Below, piece by piece: positions 25,117-34,776 of a stretch of 64,000 nt of DNA. Both the position numbers and the translations under genes were made by a program. This stretch comes from Edaphobacter dinghuensis. GTDB lineage: Bacteria > Acidobacteriota > Terriglobia > Terriglobales > Acidobacteriaceae. The stretch's first letter is position 1; every line of letters starts with the position of its first letter. Below the pieces are notes generated by a model. It saw only the letters and a program-made list of their open reading frames with translations, was not told where the DNA came from and did no database searches. The stretch spans positions 310,001 to 374,000 of the forward strand of contig NZ_BMGT01000004.1 in assembly GCF_014640335.1 (NCBI RefSeq), given 5' to 3'.

Positions 25117-25818
25117 ATGAATCAGGAAGTTGTTCTTGTTCTTTTTCAAGTAGTTGTTCTTGTGCTTGCCTTCAGCGTGCATGAGTGTGCGCATGCCTGG
25201 GTGGCGTGGAAGCTGGGCGATCCGACGGGCAGGATGCTGGGGCGGGTGACGCTCAACCCGCTGAAACATCTGGACCCATTGGGCTCTGTGTTTATGCCGC
25301 TGCTGGCGCTGGTCTATCACTGGCCGCTGATCGGCTGGGCCAAGCCTACGCCGGTGACGGCGCGCAACTTCAAGAACTACAGGAGGGACGACATCCTGGT
25401 GACGCTCGCCGGGCCAGCCAGCAATCTTGCCATGGCTACGGTGGCTCTGGTGCTGCTGATTATCCTCAAGCATGTCATTGCGGGTGGCTTAGCCGCAGTG
25501 GCGACAGCGGTAGCGCTGGCCTCGAATATCAAAGGAATCTCTACGGCGAATCTTCCGACTTTGTTTCCCGTGGCTTTGTTCCTTTATTACGTCATATTTA
25601 TCAATCTCTTGCTGTTTGTTTTCAACCTAATCCCAGTCCCCCCATTGGATGGAAGTCATATTCTGCGACACTTCTTGCCTTATCGCGCGGTGCAACTGTA
25701 CGACAGAATGGGCATGATTGGATTGATTATCCTATTTCTTATTGGAGGGGGCATTATCTTCAATATGTTCATCTACCCTCTTGTGGGCGTTTTCAATCAC
25801 CTTCTCTTCGCGCTCTGA
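25117..25818 (+). CDS. Site-2 protease family (M50) membrane protein
   Basis: 233 residues, five to six hydrophobic segments. The zinc motif HECAH (residues 22-26) lies in the first helix and the third ligand in NLIPVPPLDGSH (about 177-188), the standard short S2P layout without a PDZ domain. The TLAGPASNLAMA segment (about 97) is also conserved. These proteases cleave membrane-embedded substrates such as anti-sigma factors; the substrate here is unknown. The gene stands just upstream of trpS on the same strand. Confidence 0.88.
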   Translation: MNQEVVLVLFQVVVLVLAFSVHECAHAWVAWKLGDPTGRMLGRVTLNPLKHLDPLGSVFMPLLALVYHWPLIGWAKPTPVTARNFKNYRRDDILVTLAGPASNLAMATVALVLLIILKHVIAGGLAAVATAVALASNIKGISTANLPTLFPVALFLYYVIFINLLLFVFNLIPVPPLDGSHILRHFLPYRAVQLYDRMGMIGLIILFLIGGGIIFNMFIYPLVGVFNHLLFAL

Positions 25819-25902
25819 TCTCGCAGTTTTGCTGCGTGGAGTTCTTCAGCCCCGGCTCTGCCTCCTTCGCTGCCTCATCATGTAACCTTGGTTTTGATCG
25901 CA

Positions 25903-27486
25903 ATGACTGAAAATACATCGAACACGCCGCGCCGCCGCGTCCTCAGCGGTATGCGTCCCACGGGCCGGTTGCATCTCGGCAACTACATGGGCGCGCTCTA
26001 CAACTGGGTCAAGCTCCAGCATGAATATGAGTGCTACTTCTTCATCGCGGACTACCACGCACTGACGACCGACTATGCCGATCCCAGCCAGCTTAAGCAG
26101 AATATCTTCGAGATCGCGCTCGATTTTCTCTCCGCAGGACTTGATCCTAAGCTTTGCACTATTTTTGTGCAGTCGCATGTCCCCCAGCACGCCGAGCTTC
26201 ATCTGTTGCTGAGCATGATTACCCCGGTAAGCTGGCTGGAGCGTGTGCCTACCTATAAAGACCAGCAGGAGCAGCTTCGCGAGAAAGACCTGGCCACCTA
26301 CGGGTTTCTCGGATACCCTCTGCTGCAGTCTGCCGACATTCTTGTTTACCAGCCGGATTTTGTGCCTGTAGGGCAGGACCAGGTCGCACATGTGGAGCTC
26401 ACCCGCGAAGTGGCGCGACGCTTCAACCACTTCTACAGCCCGAAGCGGATTGTGCCGGGAGGAAACGGTTCATCTGCAGCCGTTGAGCCTGATCCCAACT
26501 ATCTGCTTCTTCCTGAGCCCGAGGTGCTGCTGACTCCTTCGCCTAAGCTGCCGGGTACGGATGGACGCAAGATGTCCAAGAGCTATGGCAATAGCATTCT
26601 GCTGTCTGAGCTCGATGGCGATGTGCACGTCAAGCTTCAGGGGATGAGCAATGGCGGCCAGCGGCCAACCCAGCATGACCCGGGCGATCCGGACATCTGC
26701 CCGGTCGGCGATATGCACCGCCTCTTTAGTGAACCCATAGTGCTCGAACACATTACGACAGGGTGCCGGACGGCGACCATTCGTTGCGATGAGTGCAAGT
26801 TTGCCGCGGCCAACTCAATTAACCGGCATCTTCATCCCATACGGCAACGCCGCCAGGAGCTTGAGGAGAACCCGGACAAGGTATGGGAGGTGCTCGATCA
26901 AGGCGCGGTTCGTGCCGCTGCGCGGGCGGAGCAGACGATGGTCGCCCTGCGCGCGGCCACGGGTCTCTCTCGTGACCGTTCCGGTGTTCGTATGGATAGG
27001 TCGGCAACGCGGCCTGAGGACCAGAAAGATATTCGTGACCTTGCCGACTTCAAAGACTGGTGGGGACTTGCCCCTGCACTTTTAAGCAGAAACCTGCGTG
27101 AAGTGTGGCGGAAGAATATTGTTCCAGTCGGGACGGCGCTCAAGCAGGACACCGAAGGCGTCTGGCTTACGCTCAATAACCGTCGTGTCTTTGTGGCGGT
27201 GGCGACTCAAAATGCAGGCGAAGAGTCGTGGGCTTTCTCGGTCAAGCCGAAGTCGTACGAGATCCTTGTGCTTCTCTGCTGGCAGGAAGACTTGCAGATT
27301 CGCGATTTCGTGATTCCGCAAAAGCTGTATGTCGCTCCATGGACATCTGCTAAAAAAGCGGCTGGCAAGAACAACATTAATTTTGAGGTAGCACGCGTAG
27401 AAGGCCGATACGTGCTGCAACTTCCTGACTCTGCCGCTATCGACATTACAGATACCGAGGCAGAATATGACATCATTGGCAACTAA
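25903..27486 (+). CDS. trpS: Tryptophanyl-tRNA synthetase with long C-terminal extension
   Basis: Class I synthetase charging tRNA-Trp. The start at 25903 (MTENTSNTPRRR) is preferred to a TTG at 25888. Signatures: GMRPTGRLHLGNYMGAL (HIGH), GRKMSKSYGN (KMSKS, about residue 223) and TGCRTATIRCDECK. The catalytic and anticodon part ends near residue 355 (RAEQTMVALRAATGL), where TrpS usually stops. About 170 more residues follow (from about base 26968), beta-rich and basic (FVIPQKLYVAPWTSAKKAAG, INFEVARVEGRYVLQLPD), that I cannot assign. The stop overlaps the scpA start by 20 bases. Confidence 0.9.
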   Translation: MTENTSNTPRRRVLSGMRPTGRLHLGNYMGALYNWVKLQHEYECYFFIADYHALTTDYADPSQLKQNIFEIALDFLSAGLDPKLCTIFVQSHVPQHAELHLLLSMITPVSWLERVPTYKDQQEQLREKDLATYGFLGYPLLQSADILVYQPDFVPVGQDQVAHVELTREVARRFNHFYSPKRIVPGGNGSSAAVEPDPNYLLLPEPEVLLTPSPKLPGTDGRKMSKSYGNSILLSELDGDVHVKLQGMSNGGQRPTQHDPGDPDICPVGDMHRLFSEPIVLEHITTGCRTATIRCDECKFAAANSINRHLHPIRQRRQELEENPDKVWEVLDQGAVRAAARAEQTMVALRAATGLSRDRSGVRMDRSATRPEDQKDIRDLADFKDWWGLAPALLSRNLREVWRKNIVPVGTALKQDTEGVWLTLNNRRVFVAVATQNAGEESWAFSVKPKSYEILVLLCWQEDLQIRDFVIPQKLYVAPWTSAKKAAGKNNINFEVARVEGRYVLQLPDSAAIDITDTEAEYDIIGN

Positions 27487-28459
27487 AGACCTCCCCATGC
27501 CAGACGAGACCCCAATTCCGGAATCCATTGAGAACCCCGAACCGAATGAGTCGGTCGAGGAGAAAGATGCTGCTGCCTCTTCTCCTGCTCCAGAGGCCCA
27601 TGAGCCGTTTGAGCTGCAGCCGAAGCCGGTCCCGCCGCCGCCGCCCGAGCCGAAGCGGCCCTCTGCGGCCAAGGAAGAGGCTTCGCAGTCGCCGTTCTCA
27701 GTGACCGTAGGGCAGGTCTACGACGGGCCGCTCGATCTTCTGCTCGACCTGATTCGCAAGCAGAATATCGACATCTACGACATCCCCATTGCGCGGATTA
27801 CCAGCCAGTTTCTGGACTACACCCACCAGTTGAAGCAGACCGACGTGGACTCGGCGGGCGAGTTTATCTACATGGCCTCGCTGCTGATTCACATTAAGTC
27901 GAAGATGCTCTTGCCGCGCGACCCCAGCGATGTATTGGGTGGCGATGCGGAAGACCCGCGTCGCGAGTTGGTGGAGCGGCTGCTGGAGCACGAGCGCTTC
28001 AAAGCCGCGGCGCAGATGCTGATGCAGAAGCAGCAGATCGAAGAGGCGACCTGGACGAATCCGGGGATGCGCGAGTTCAAAGAGACCGCCAATGCGGATC
28101 GCGAGATCGCAGCCGATACGGTGGATCTTGTGCGAGTGTTCCAGGATATCCTGAGCCGCCTGCGAGAGCGCCCCATCCTGAATGTCAACGAGGAATCGGT
28201 GACAGTGGCGCAGATGATCGATTATGTGAAGCGCCGCCTGATGATGGAGGACAAGCCAGTAAGCCTGCGACGTCTGCTCCATAACACGCATACGGAGCGA
28301 GCGCTGATCTGCATGTTTCTGGCGATGCTCGAGCTGGTTCGCTTACAGGCGGTATTGCTGCATCAGCCGGTTATCCAAGGCGACATCCTGATCAAGAAGA
28401 CGGACAGCTTCGATACTGTCTTTGCCGATCAGACGCAGCCCCGTGACGACTGGCGGTAG
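27467..28459 (+). CDS. scpA: Segregation and condensation protein A
   Basis: Kleisin subunit of the Smc-ScpAB complex that compacts and segregates chromosomes. The protein has 330 residues. A Pro/Glu/Ala-rich, probably disordered N-terminus of about 85 residues is unusual in length. It is followed by the ScpA core: VYDGPLDLLLDLIRKQNIDIY (in pieces: YDGPLDLLLDLIRKQ, NIDIYDIPIA; about 86-110), GEFIYMASLLIHIKSKMLLP, and a C-terminal winged helix (about 245-320; RRLLHNTHTERALICMFLAM). The start at 27467 has GAGG six bases upstream inside trpS; 27497 lacks an SD. scpB is not adjacent. Confidence 0.9.
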   Translation: MTSLATKDLPMPDETPIPESIENPEPNESVEEKDAAASSPAPEAHEPFELQPKPVPPPPPEPKRPSAAKEEASQSPFSVTVGQVYDGPLDLLLDLIRKQNIDIYDIPIARITSQFLDYTHQLKQTDVDSAGEFIYMASLLIHIKSKMLLPRDPSDVLGGDAEDPRRELVERLLEHERFKAAAQMLMQKQQIEEATWTNPGMREFKETANADREIAADTVDLVRVFQDILSRLRERPILNVNEESVTVAQMIDYVKRRLMMEDKPVSLRRLLHNTHTERALICMFLAMLELVRLQAVLLHQPVIQGDILIKKTDSFDTVFADQTQPRDDWR

Positions 28460-28524
28460 AGCCAGCGCGGACAAAGAGCAACCTTCGGTGACTTAGGCGC
28501 CGTTCTAATGGCGTTATATAGCGC

Positions 28525-29448
28525 TTATACGGGCAACTGTTCGCGTACACGAGTTCGCGAGCGGGTTGTCAGCAGAATCGCTGCGCCGAGGATAAGCGCG
28601 CCCCCGGTCCAGGCGTCGGGGCCGAGATGCTCGCCGAGCACAATCACGCCAAGCAGGCTGCCGATCAGCGGCTCCATGTTGAGCAGAACGCCCGCCTGCG
28701 ATGCCGGAACCTGGGTCAGCCCCCAGTTCCACAGCAGTGTCGTGGTGGCAGTGCAGAGCAGTCCACTGCCAGCTAGAGCCAGCCATACCTTCAACGAGAT
28801 GTGCGCCACTGGCGGCAGGCCATACTGCAAAGGTACCCAGACCAACAGCATCGCCGTGCCCAGTGCCAGTCCATAGGTCGTGATGACGATGTGAGAGTGG
28901 CGCTCCATGAGCTGCTTGTTGAAGAGGATCCAGAAGAGAGCGATGAAGAGGGAGGCGACGATGAGAAGGTCGCCCGCCAGCGATGAGCTGCCTGCGTGGC
29001 GGCCGCCAAGAGCGATCAGTGCGGCTCCGCAAGTAGAGGCGGCCATGGCGATCCAGCCGGTACGATCCATGCGTTCATGAGCGAAGATCGTAGCGCCTAC
29101 GGCCAGAATGACGGGCATAGTGCCGACCATCAGCGCAGCGTGGCTGACTGTGGTCATGGAGAGGCCATAGAATTGCAATAGAAACTGCAGCGGCACGCCG
29201 AGAAAAGAGGCTGCAAACAGGACTCCCCACTCCTTGCGGTTGAGGTGCGGGCGATGCGTGGCGAGCAGGGGAGCGAGCGGGACCATCGCGAACAGGAACC
29301 GGTAGAGCACCATGTGGGCGAAGTTCATCTCGGCCAGGGCGATCTTGCCGAAGAAGAAGCCGCAGCCCCAGAATGAACTTGCCAGGGTGCAGGCTGCAAA
29401 GCCCAACGCTCGTTTCTGGGTTGCATGGGGCATACTCCACTTTCGCAT
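28525..29448 (-). CDS. EamA-family (DMT superfamily) transporter
   Basis: 307 residues, ten hydrophobic segments in two EamA repeats. The N-terminus FWGCGFFFGKIALAEMNFA and the second-half signature VLLNMEPLIGSLLGVIVLGEH (in pieces: NMEPLIGSLLGVIV, LGEHLG) are typical. It is not closely alike in sequence to the EamA gene at 9.4 kb, so it is probably not a recent duplicate. Substrate unknown. It is divergent from the TonB receptor; the 77-base region between them contains a 7-bp inverted repeat. Confidence 0.88.
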   Translation of the reverse strand: MRKWSMPHATQKRALGFAACTLASSFWGCGFFFGKIALAEMNFAHMVLYRFLFAMVPLAPLLATHRPHLNRKEWGVLFAASFLGVPLQFLLQFYGLSMTTVSHAALMVGTMPVILAVGATIFAHERMDRTGWIAMAASTCGAALIALGGRHAGSSSLAGDLLIVASLFIALFWILFNKQLMERHSHIVITTYGLALGTAMLLVWVPLQYGLPPVAHISLKVWLALAGSGLLCTATTTLLWNWGLTQVPASQAGVLLNMEPLIGSLLGVIVLGEHLGPDAWTGGALILGAAILLTTRSRTRVREQLPV

Positions 29449-29470
29449 ATTCCTGCGAGGAAGAAGAACG

Positions 29471-29493
29471 TGATTTCCCGCGGCGTGAAATCA
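29471..29493. promoter_or_regulatory. Inverted repeat between divergent genes
   Basis: TGATTTC (29471-29477) and GAAATCA (29487-29493) are perfect inverted half-sites nine bases apart, centred in the space between the EamA gene and the TonB receptor. It is a candidate operator for either or both. Confidence 0.4.
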
Positions 29494-29525
29494 AGAAAGA
29501 GCCATTTTCAAATAGACTTTTTGCG

Positions 29526-31904
29526 ATGCACAAAATCGAATTAAATCGAGGTAGATTCAGCCGTTTTGGCGTAGTCCTTCTTTCAGCGAGGATGAAGGCC
29601 TTTTGTGGACTTCTGCTTTTGGGCGCGATGCCTGTGTGGGGACAGGTGAATTACGGCGAGGTGCGCCTGAAGGTGACCGATCCTTCCGGCGTCGTGGTTA
29701 AGGCTGCGGTGCGACTGGTCTCAGAGGCCAACGACTACGACAAATCGTTTGTCACCAATGGCTCGGGTACGCTTGCGGTCGAAGAGGTTCCCTATGGCAT
29801 CTATCGGGTAGAGGTGCAGAAGCCGGGATTTACCGTGTCTTCGAGTACGTTGCAGGTGCGCTCCGCGTTGCCGGTCGAAGACACGGTTCAGCTCAGCATT
29901 GCGTCACTAGTTACGAAGGTCGATGTAACGGATATGGACACCATGATCGATCCTTATCAGCCTGGATCGGAGATGCAGATCGGAGCGAAGCAGATCAGCG
30001 AACGGCTGTCGTCGTTGCCTGGACGGTCGGTGCAGGATCTGGTCAATTCGCAGCCCGGATGGCTGTACGAAGGAAATGCCGTTCTACATCCGCGCGGCTC
30101 GGAGTATCAGACCCAGTTTGTCGTGGATGGAATTCCGCTGACGGACAATCGCTCACCAAGCTTCGGCCCCGAGGTGGAGGCCGACGATCTGGATTCGATC
30201 CGAATTTATACCGCGGGCTACCCTGCGGAGTATGGCAGGAAGATGGGGGGCGTGGTCGAGTTGAATACGCATCGGCAGACTGCCTCCGGGGTGCATGGGC
30301 AACTGGTTCTCTCCGGTGGAAGTTATGACACGGCTACCTCATACGGACAGATGCAGGATGTGTGGGGAAAGAATGCTGTGGATGTGAGTGCTGCCGGAAG
30401 TATGACCAGCCACTACCTGAATCCTGTGGTCCCCGAGAACTACACCAACAAGGGAACGATTGGAGATTTTTCAACCAGGTATGAGCGCGATCTTACCGAG
30501 AACGATCGACTGATCTTCAGCGTGCGCCACGAGTTTTCGCGCTTTCTCATTCCCAATGAGCTTGTTCAGCAGCAGGCCGGGCAGATTCAAAATGGGGATA
30601 ACTTCGAGACCATCGGCACGGTGAACTATCAGCACATCTTTTCCCCCGACAGCCTGGGCACGCTGGCCGGAATGGTGCGGGACAATGCAAACAATCTCTA
30701 CTCGAACGCCAATTCAACGCCAATCATCGCCTTTCAGCACAATTATTTTAGAGAAGGATATTTCAAGAGCACCTTTTCGCTTCATCATGGCCGACACGAG
30801 TTCAAGGCCGGGATAGAGTCGGACAATACCTTTCTGCACGAGAAGTTCAATTACTTCATCACCGACCCTGACCAGTTCGATGACGATACGCCGCAGACGC
30901 TGAACTTCGCGGCCCAGCGCCCCGATCTTGAGCAGTCGGCGTTTGTCGAAGATCTGATTCGACTGGGCAACTGGACGGTCAGCGCAGGTTTGCGATGGGA
31001 CCACTACCAGCTTCTTCTGAATCAGAATGCGTTCAGTCCCCGACTTACGGTGGGACGCTATCTGCCATCGCTTAAGATGGTGCTGCACGCCTCTTACGAC
31101 CGCATCTATCAAACGCCGTCGTTTGAAAATATCCTCATCTCCAGCTCGCCTCAGATTGACGCACTCAGCGACCAGTTTTTGCGGCTGCCGGTGCAGCCAT
31201 CGAGAGGGAATTATTACGAGGGCGGCATCACCCAGGATGTCTCCACCCGCATGCGCGTCGATGTCAATTTCTATCGCCGCGATGTGAGGAACTACGCCGA
31301 CGATGACCAGCTTCTCAATACCGGTGTCAGCTATCCCATTGCATTCGATAAATCGGTCATCTATGGAGCCGAAGGAAAGCTCGATCTGGTTCGGCTGCAG
31401 AAATTGACCGGCTTTGTCAGCTATTCCTACATGGTAGGAAACGTCTGGTTTCCGGTTACCGGAGGACTATTTCTCGGCGACGATGTGAGCAATGCGCTCT
31501 CTCAATTGAGCGGCCACTTTCCTGACTCGCAGGACCAGCGAAATACGCTCAGGACGAGATTTAGGTATCAGCTTATGCCGCGGGTTGACGTTGCTGCCGG
31601 GGCGTCCTATGGTTCCGGTCTGCCGTTTGAATACACCGGCGACGAAGCTGACGCGTTGGCTCAATATGGTCCGGAGGTCATCAGTCGTATCAACTTCGAC
31701 CGCGGACGCATTCTCCCCTTGCTAGCGGTGAATGCCTCTCTGGGAGCTGACATTTATCGCAGTGAGAGGGTTAAAATGCGCTTTCAAATCGATGGAGATA
31801 ATTTGAATAATCGTCTCAATGTCATCGATTTTGGCGGCCTTTTCTCCGGCAATGCAATCGGGCCGGCACGTAGCTTCGCTGTGCGCATGAATGCAAGTTT
31901 TTGA
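29526..31904 (+). CDS. TonB-dependent receptor
   Basis: Outer-membrane importer of about 792 residues from the ATG at 29526. A start at 29592 (MKAFCGLLLLGAMPVWGQ) gives a cleaner signal peptide and is also possible. A carboxypeptidase-regulatory-like domain (YGEVRLKVTDPSGVVVKAAV; IYRVEVQKPGFTVSS) precedes a plug (YQTQFVVDGIPLTDNRSP; IRIYTAGYPAEYGRKMGGVV) and a barrel that ends in phenylalanine (FAVRMNASF). Shorter and differently built from the receptor at 11-13.7 kb. It lies 263 bases upstream of the oxidase-cytochrome-dehydrogenase genes and may supply their metal or cofactor. The ligand is unknown. Confidence 0.85.
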   Translation: MHKIELNRGRFSRFGVVLLSARMKAFCGLLLLGAMPVWGQVNYGEVRLKVTDPSGVVVKAAVRLVSEANDYDKSFVTNGSGTLAVEEVPYGIYRVEVQKPGFTVSSSTLQVRSALPVEDTVQLSIASLVTKVDVTDMDTMIDPYQPGSEMQIGAKQISERLSSLPGRSVQDLVNSQPGWLYEGNAVLHPRGSEYQTQFVVDGIPLTDNRSPSFGPEVEADDLDSIRIYTAGYPAEYGRKMGGVVELNTHRQTASGVHGQLVLSGGSYDTATSYGQMQDVWGKNAVDVSAAGSMTSHYLNPVVPENYTNKGTIGDFSTRYERDLTENDRLIFSVRHEFSRFLIPNELVQQQAGQIQNGDNFETIGTVNYQHIFSPDSLGTLAGMVRDNANNLYSNANSTPIIAFQHNYFREGYFKSTFSLHHGRHEFKAGIESDNTFLHEKFNYFITDPDQFDDDTPQTLNFAAQRPDLEQSAFVEDLIRLGNWTVSAGLRWDHYQLLLNQNAFSPRLTVGRYLPSLKMVLHASYDRIYQTPSFENILISSSPQIDALSDQFLRLPVQPSRGNYYEGGITQDVSTRMRVDVNFYRRDVRNYADDDQLLNTGVSYPIAFDKSVIYGAEGKLDLVRLQKLTGFVSYSYMVGNVWFPVTGGLFLGDDVSNALSQLSGHFPDSQDQRNTLRTRFRYQLMPRVDVAAGASYGSGLPFEYTGDEADALAQYGPEVISRINFDRGRILPLLAVNASLGADIYRSERVKMRFQIDGDNLNNRLNVIDFGGLFSGNAIGPARSFAVRMNASF

Positions 31905-32106
31905 TGCCGTATCTCCTTTTAGCTTCAATAAAATTCGAAATGAGAGCGCTTGCCGAGGTGCAAAGAGATCACTCTGTGGTTTAGAGTGGTTACCGTCACT
32001 TGGATAGAGTTGCAGCATCACGCCAGGGAAGTCCACATCCTGAATGAAGGGTTTCATCAGGAGAGAATTTAGCCCCCGCATGGGGGACTAGAACGGACTC
32101 GTGCTC

Positions 32107-32134
32107 TTGTTCAAGCGCAGATTGCAATTATTTA
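32107..32134 (+). promoter_or_regulatory. Possible sigma-70-type promoter of the oxidase operon
   Basis: TTGTTC (32107-32112) and TATTTA (32129-32134) are 16 bases apart, 34 bases upstream of the multicopper oxidase ATG. The preceding interval also holds a small CCCCC-GCAT-GGGGG hairpin (32073-32086) but nothing else clear. Confidence 0.35.
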
Positions 32135-32167
32135 AAATGCTCTACAAAATGACAGGGCCGAAAATCA

Positions 32168-33574
32168 ATGAATCGTAGAAGCTTTATCTCGTCAGCAGGC
32201 GCGTTGCTGGCGAGCAGATCACTTTATGCCGCACTTCCTTCGCAGGTGAAGCAGGATAAGTCTTCTTTCGCAGGGAAGGCAGATCACGCCATCCGCATTG
32301 AGCCTTGTACGCTGGAGATCAGCCCCGGCGTCAACATTCAGACACTCGCATACAACGGGCAGGTCCCCGGACCGCTCCTGCGGTTGCGCGAGGGCGTGCC
32401 CGTCACCATCGACGTGACCAACTCCTCTCAGAATGCGGATCTGGTCCACTGGCATGGTCTCGCCATCGATTCGCTGAACGACGGCGCGATGGAAGAGGGA
32501 TCGCCGATGATTGCCGTGGGCGAGACGCACCGCTACTCGTTTACGCCAAAGCCTTCAGGCACGCGCTGGTATCACACACACGCTGCTGCGTACGACAATC
32601 TTGCGATGGGCACCTATACCGGGCAGTTCGGCTTTCTTCTGATCGAAGGTCGCGAGCAGCCTGCGCGCTATGACAAAGAGATCAATCTCGCCATCCATCA
32701 CTGGGGGCCTTCGTTTGTGCCTATGGTGGAGACGATGCGTGAGCAGTCGTCCAACATGCCGCTGACCACCGGGTCGGATGTCGGATATAAGTACGCCACC
32801 ATCAACTCGCACCGGCTTGGTGCGGGCGAACCCATCCGCGTCAAACACGGTGAACGCGTTCTGATGCGGCTTCTGAACGCGAGTGCGACAGAGAATGTCG
32901 TGTTGGCGTTGCCGGGCCACAAGTTCACCATCATGGCAATGGACGGCAATCCCGTGCCGAACCCGAAATCGGTCGAAGTGCTTTCGCTGGCCGTGGCAGA
33001 GCGCGTCGACGCGATTGTCGAGATGAACTCGCCGGGTGTCTGGGTACTGGGCTCTACGCTAGCCAAAGAGCGTGAGATGGGCCTTGGCATCGTCATTGAG
33101 TATGCGGGAAAGACAGGCACGCCGATGTGGACAGATCCTGCCCCAGAGATATGGGACTACACGCAGTTTGCCAACGCGTCCGCATCGCCGCATACACCGG
33201 ATGAGATCTTTGAACTCACCTTCCGCGACTTCGGTCCTAAGCCAGGCTCCAAGTTCGATACCTGGACGATCAACAAGAGGTCGTGGCCCGACATCGATCC
33301 TCTGATGGTCCAGCAGGGCAAGCGATACCGTCTGGTATTTCGCAATGGCAGCGGCGACCAACATCCGATGCACCTGCACCGGCACACCTTTGAAGTAACC
33401 CGTATCGGCAAGACGAAGATCAGCGGATTGATGAAAGATGTCATCAACGTCATGCCGCTCGATACGGTGGAAGTAGAGTTCGTTGCCAATAATCCAGGTG
33501 ACACGTTGATGCACTGCCATCAGCAGCTCCATATGGATTATGGGTTCATGCAGTTGATTAAGTACTCAGTCTAG
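32168..33574 (+). CDS. Multicopper oxidase with twin-arginine signal
   Basis: 468 residues. MNRRSFISSAGALLASRS is a Tat-type signal, so the enzyme is exported folded with copper. All four copper-binding clusters are present: HWHG (about 95), HTHA (about 138), HPMHLHRHTFEV (about 397) and HCHQQLHMDYGFM (about 449), covering the trinuclear site and the T1 copper. Laccase-like enzymes of this type oxidise phenols or metal ions and reduce oxygen to water. A cytochrome c gene begins 59 bases downstream and a PQQ dehydrogenase gene follows, suggesting a shared periplasmic oxidation pathway. Confidence 0.92.
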   Translation: MNRRSFISSAGALLASRSLYAALPSQVKQDKSSFAGKADHAIRIEPCTLEISPGVNIQTLAYNGQVPGPLLRLREGVPVTIDVTNSSQNADLVHWHGLAIDSLNDGAMEEGSPMIAVGETHRYSFTPKPSGTRWYHTHAAAYDNLAMGTYTGQFGFLLIEGREQPARYDKEINLAIHHWGPSFVPMVETMREQSSNMPLTTGSDVGYKYATINSHRLGAGEPIRVKHGERVLMRLLNASATENVVLALPGHKFTIMAMDGNPVPNPKSVEVLSLAVAERVDAIVEMNSPGVWVLGSTLAKEREMGLGIVIEYAGKTGTPMWTDPAPEIWDYTQFANASASPHTPDEIFELTFRDFGPKPGSKFDTWTINKRSWPDIDPLMVQQGKRYRLVFRNGSGDQHPMHLHRHTFEVTRIGKTKISGLMKDVINVMPLDTVEVEFVANNPGDTLMHCHQQLHMDYGFMQLIKYSV

Positions 33575-33633
33575 GCTTTATCGTCGCCGCGTTTGAGTAC
33601 GATCTACCTCAGTTGGATGAGAGTTAACTATCT

Positions 33634-34728
33634 ATGCAGAGATTTCGGTATGCACTACTTTTAGCCGCAGGAGCCGGGTTCTTTCTGTTTCAGGCAAGGC
33701 CCATATCTGTCTATGCCGCTTCAAGCGTTCAGCCTGCGGCCCAATCGCAGGATGCAACCGGTTCAGCGAAGCCGGGCGCCACTGCCTATGCGAACCACTG
33801 TGCCATCTGTCACGGCGAGCAGCGTGAAGGTATTCTGCCGGCATTTCCGCCGCTGGTGGGTATTCAACACCAGATGACTGACCAGCAGATCATGACTCTG
33901 ATTCATACGGGCAGGGGACGCATGCCCGCGTTTCCGAAGGTGCAGGGAGAGGAGCTGACGGCGCTGGTGCATTATCTGAGCACTCCCGCCATGACCGTCT
34001 CCGATGCGGCATCGGATGTAAACGGTAACTCTTCTGCGGTTCATTCTTCGGGCTTGGTTGAAGCGGGCAAATCCCTGTTTCAACAGAACTGCGCCTTCTG
34101 TCACGGTCGCGACGCGATGGGCGGCGAGACCGGTCCGGACCTGACTCGTTCGAAGCTCGTGCTCGCTGATGTTGGAGGCGACAAGATCTCGGAGGTCGTG
34201 CGCGACGGGCGGCCCGAGAAGAAGATGCCTGCGTTCAATTTCTCCAGTCAGGAAGTATCGAGTATTGCAGCCTTCGTTCACTCACAGGAGAAAAAGGCGT
34301 CGTCGATGAAGGGCGGCCGCCGCGGTGTTGATGTCTCCGATCTGCAGACTGGCAATGCAGCGTTGGGCGAGAAGTACTTCAATGGTGCAGGCACCTGCGC
34401 GAAGTGCCATTCCGCAACGGGAGATCTGGCCGGAATCGCCAAACGGTATGAGGGACTTCAGTTGGAGATGCGGATGCTCTATCCGCATGGGGCGAAGAGC
34501 AAAGTAGTTGTGACCCTTCCTTCTGGAGAAAAATTGGCTGGAACGCTGGTGTATCAGGATGAGTTCGTTATCGGCATGCGTGACGAGAGCGGCACCTATC
34601 ACTCCTGGAAGACCAGGAATGTGAAGTTCCACGTTGACTCGCCGGTGGACGCGCACGTCGAGCTCTTCGACAAATACACCGATGCTGACATCCATAACCT
34701 GATGGCTTATCTGCAAACGCTGCGTTGA
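33634..34728 (+). CDS. Triheme c-type cytochrome
   Basis: 364 residues with a signal peptide (about 1-32). Three heme-binding motifs: CAICHG (about 51), CAFCHG (about 151) and CAKCHS (about 254). The first two lie in ordinary cytochrome c domains with methionine ligands available (GRGRMPAFPKV; KKMPAFNFS). The third is followed by a beta-rich segment (VVVTLPSGEKLAGTLVYQDE) seen in cytochromes paired with PQQ dehydrogenases. It should take electrons from the dehydrogenase encoded 48 bases downstream. Confidence 0.9.
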   Translation: MQRFRYALLLAAGAGFFLFQARPISVYAASSVQPAAQSQDATGSAKPGATAYANHCAICHGEQREGILPAFPPLVGIQHQMTDQQIMTLIHTGRGRMPAFPKVQGEELTALVHYLSTPAMTVSDAASDVNGNSSAVHSSGLVEAGKSLFQQNCAFCHGRDAMGGETGPDLTRSKLVLADVGGDKISEVVRDGRPEKKMPAFNFSSQEVSSIAAFVHSQEKKASSMKGGRRGVDVSDLQTGNAALGEKYFNGAGTCAKCHSATGDLAGIAKRYEGLQLEMRMLYPHGAKSKVVVTLPSGEKLAGTLVYQDEFVIGMRDESGTYHSWKTRNVKFHVDSPVDAHVELFDKYTDADIHNLMAYLQTLR

Positions 34729-34776
34729 TTTCATCCGCGCTGCATGACGCACTGACAGAGGAGATGATCTGCCGAT

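Noticed and set aside
27082-27672. A Gly/Ser-rich minus-strand frame over the trpS-scpA junction
   Set aside because: Its composition mirrors the Pro/Glu-rich scpA N-terminus. No start signal or homologous pattern is seen.
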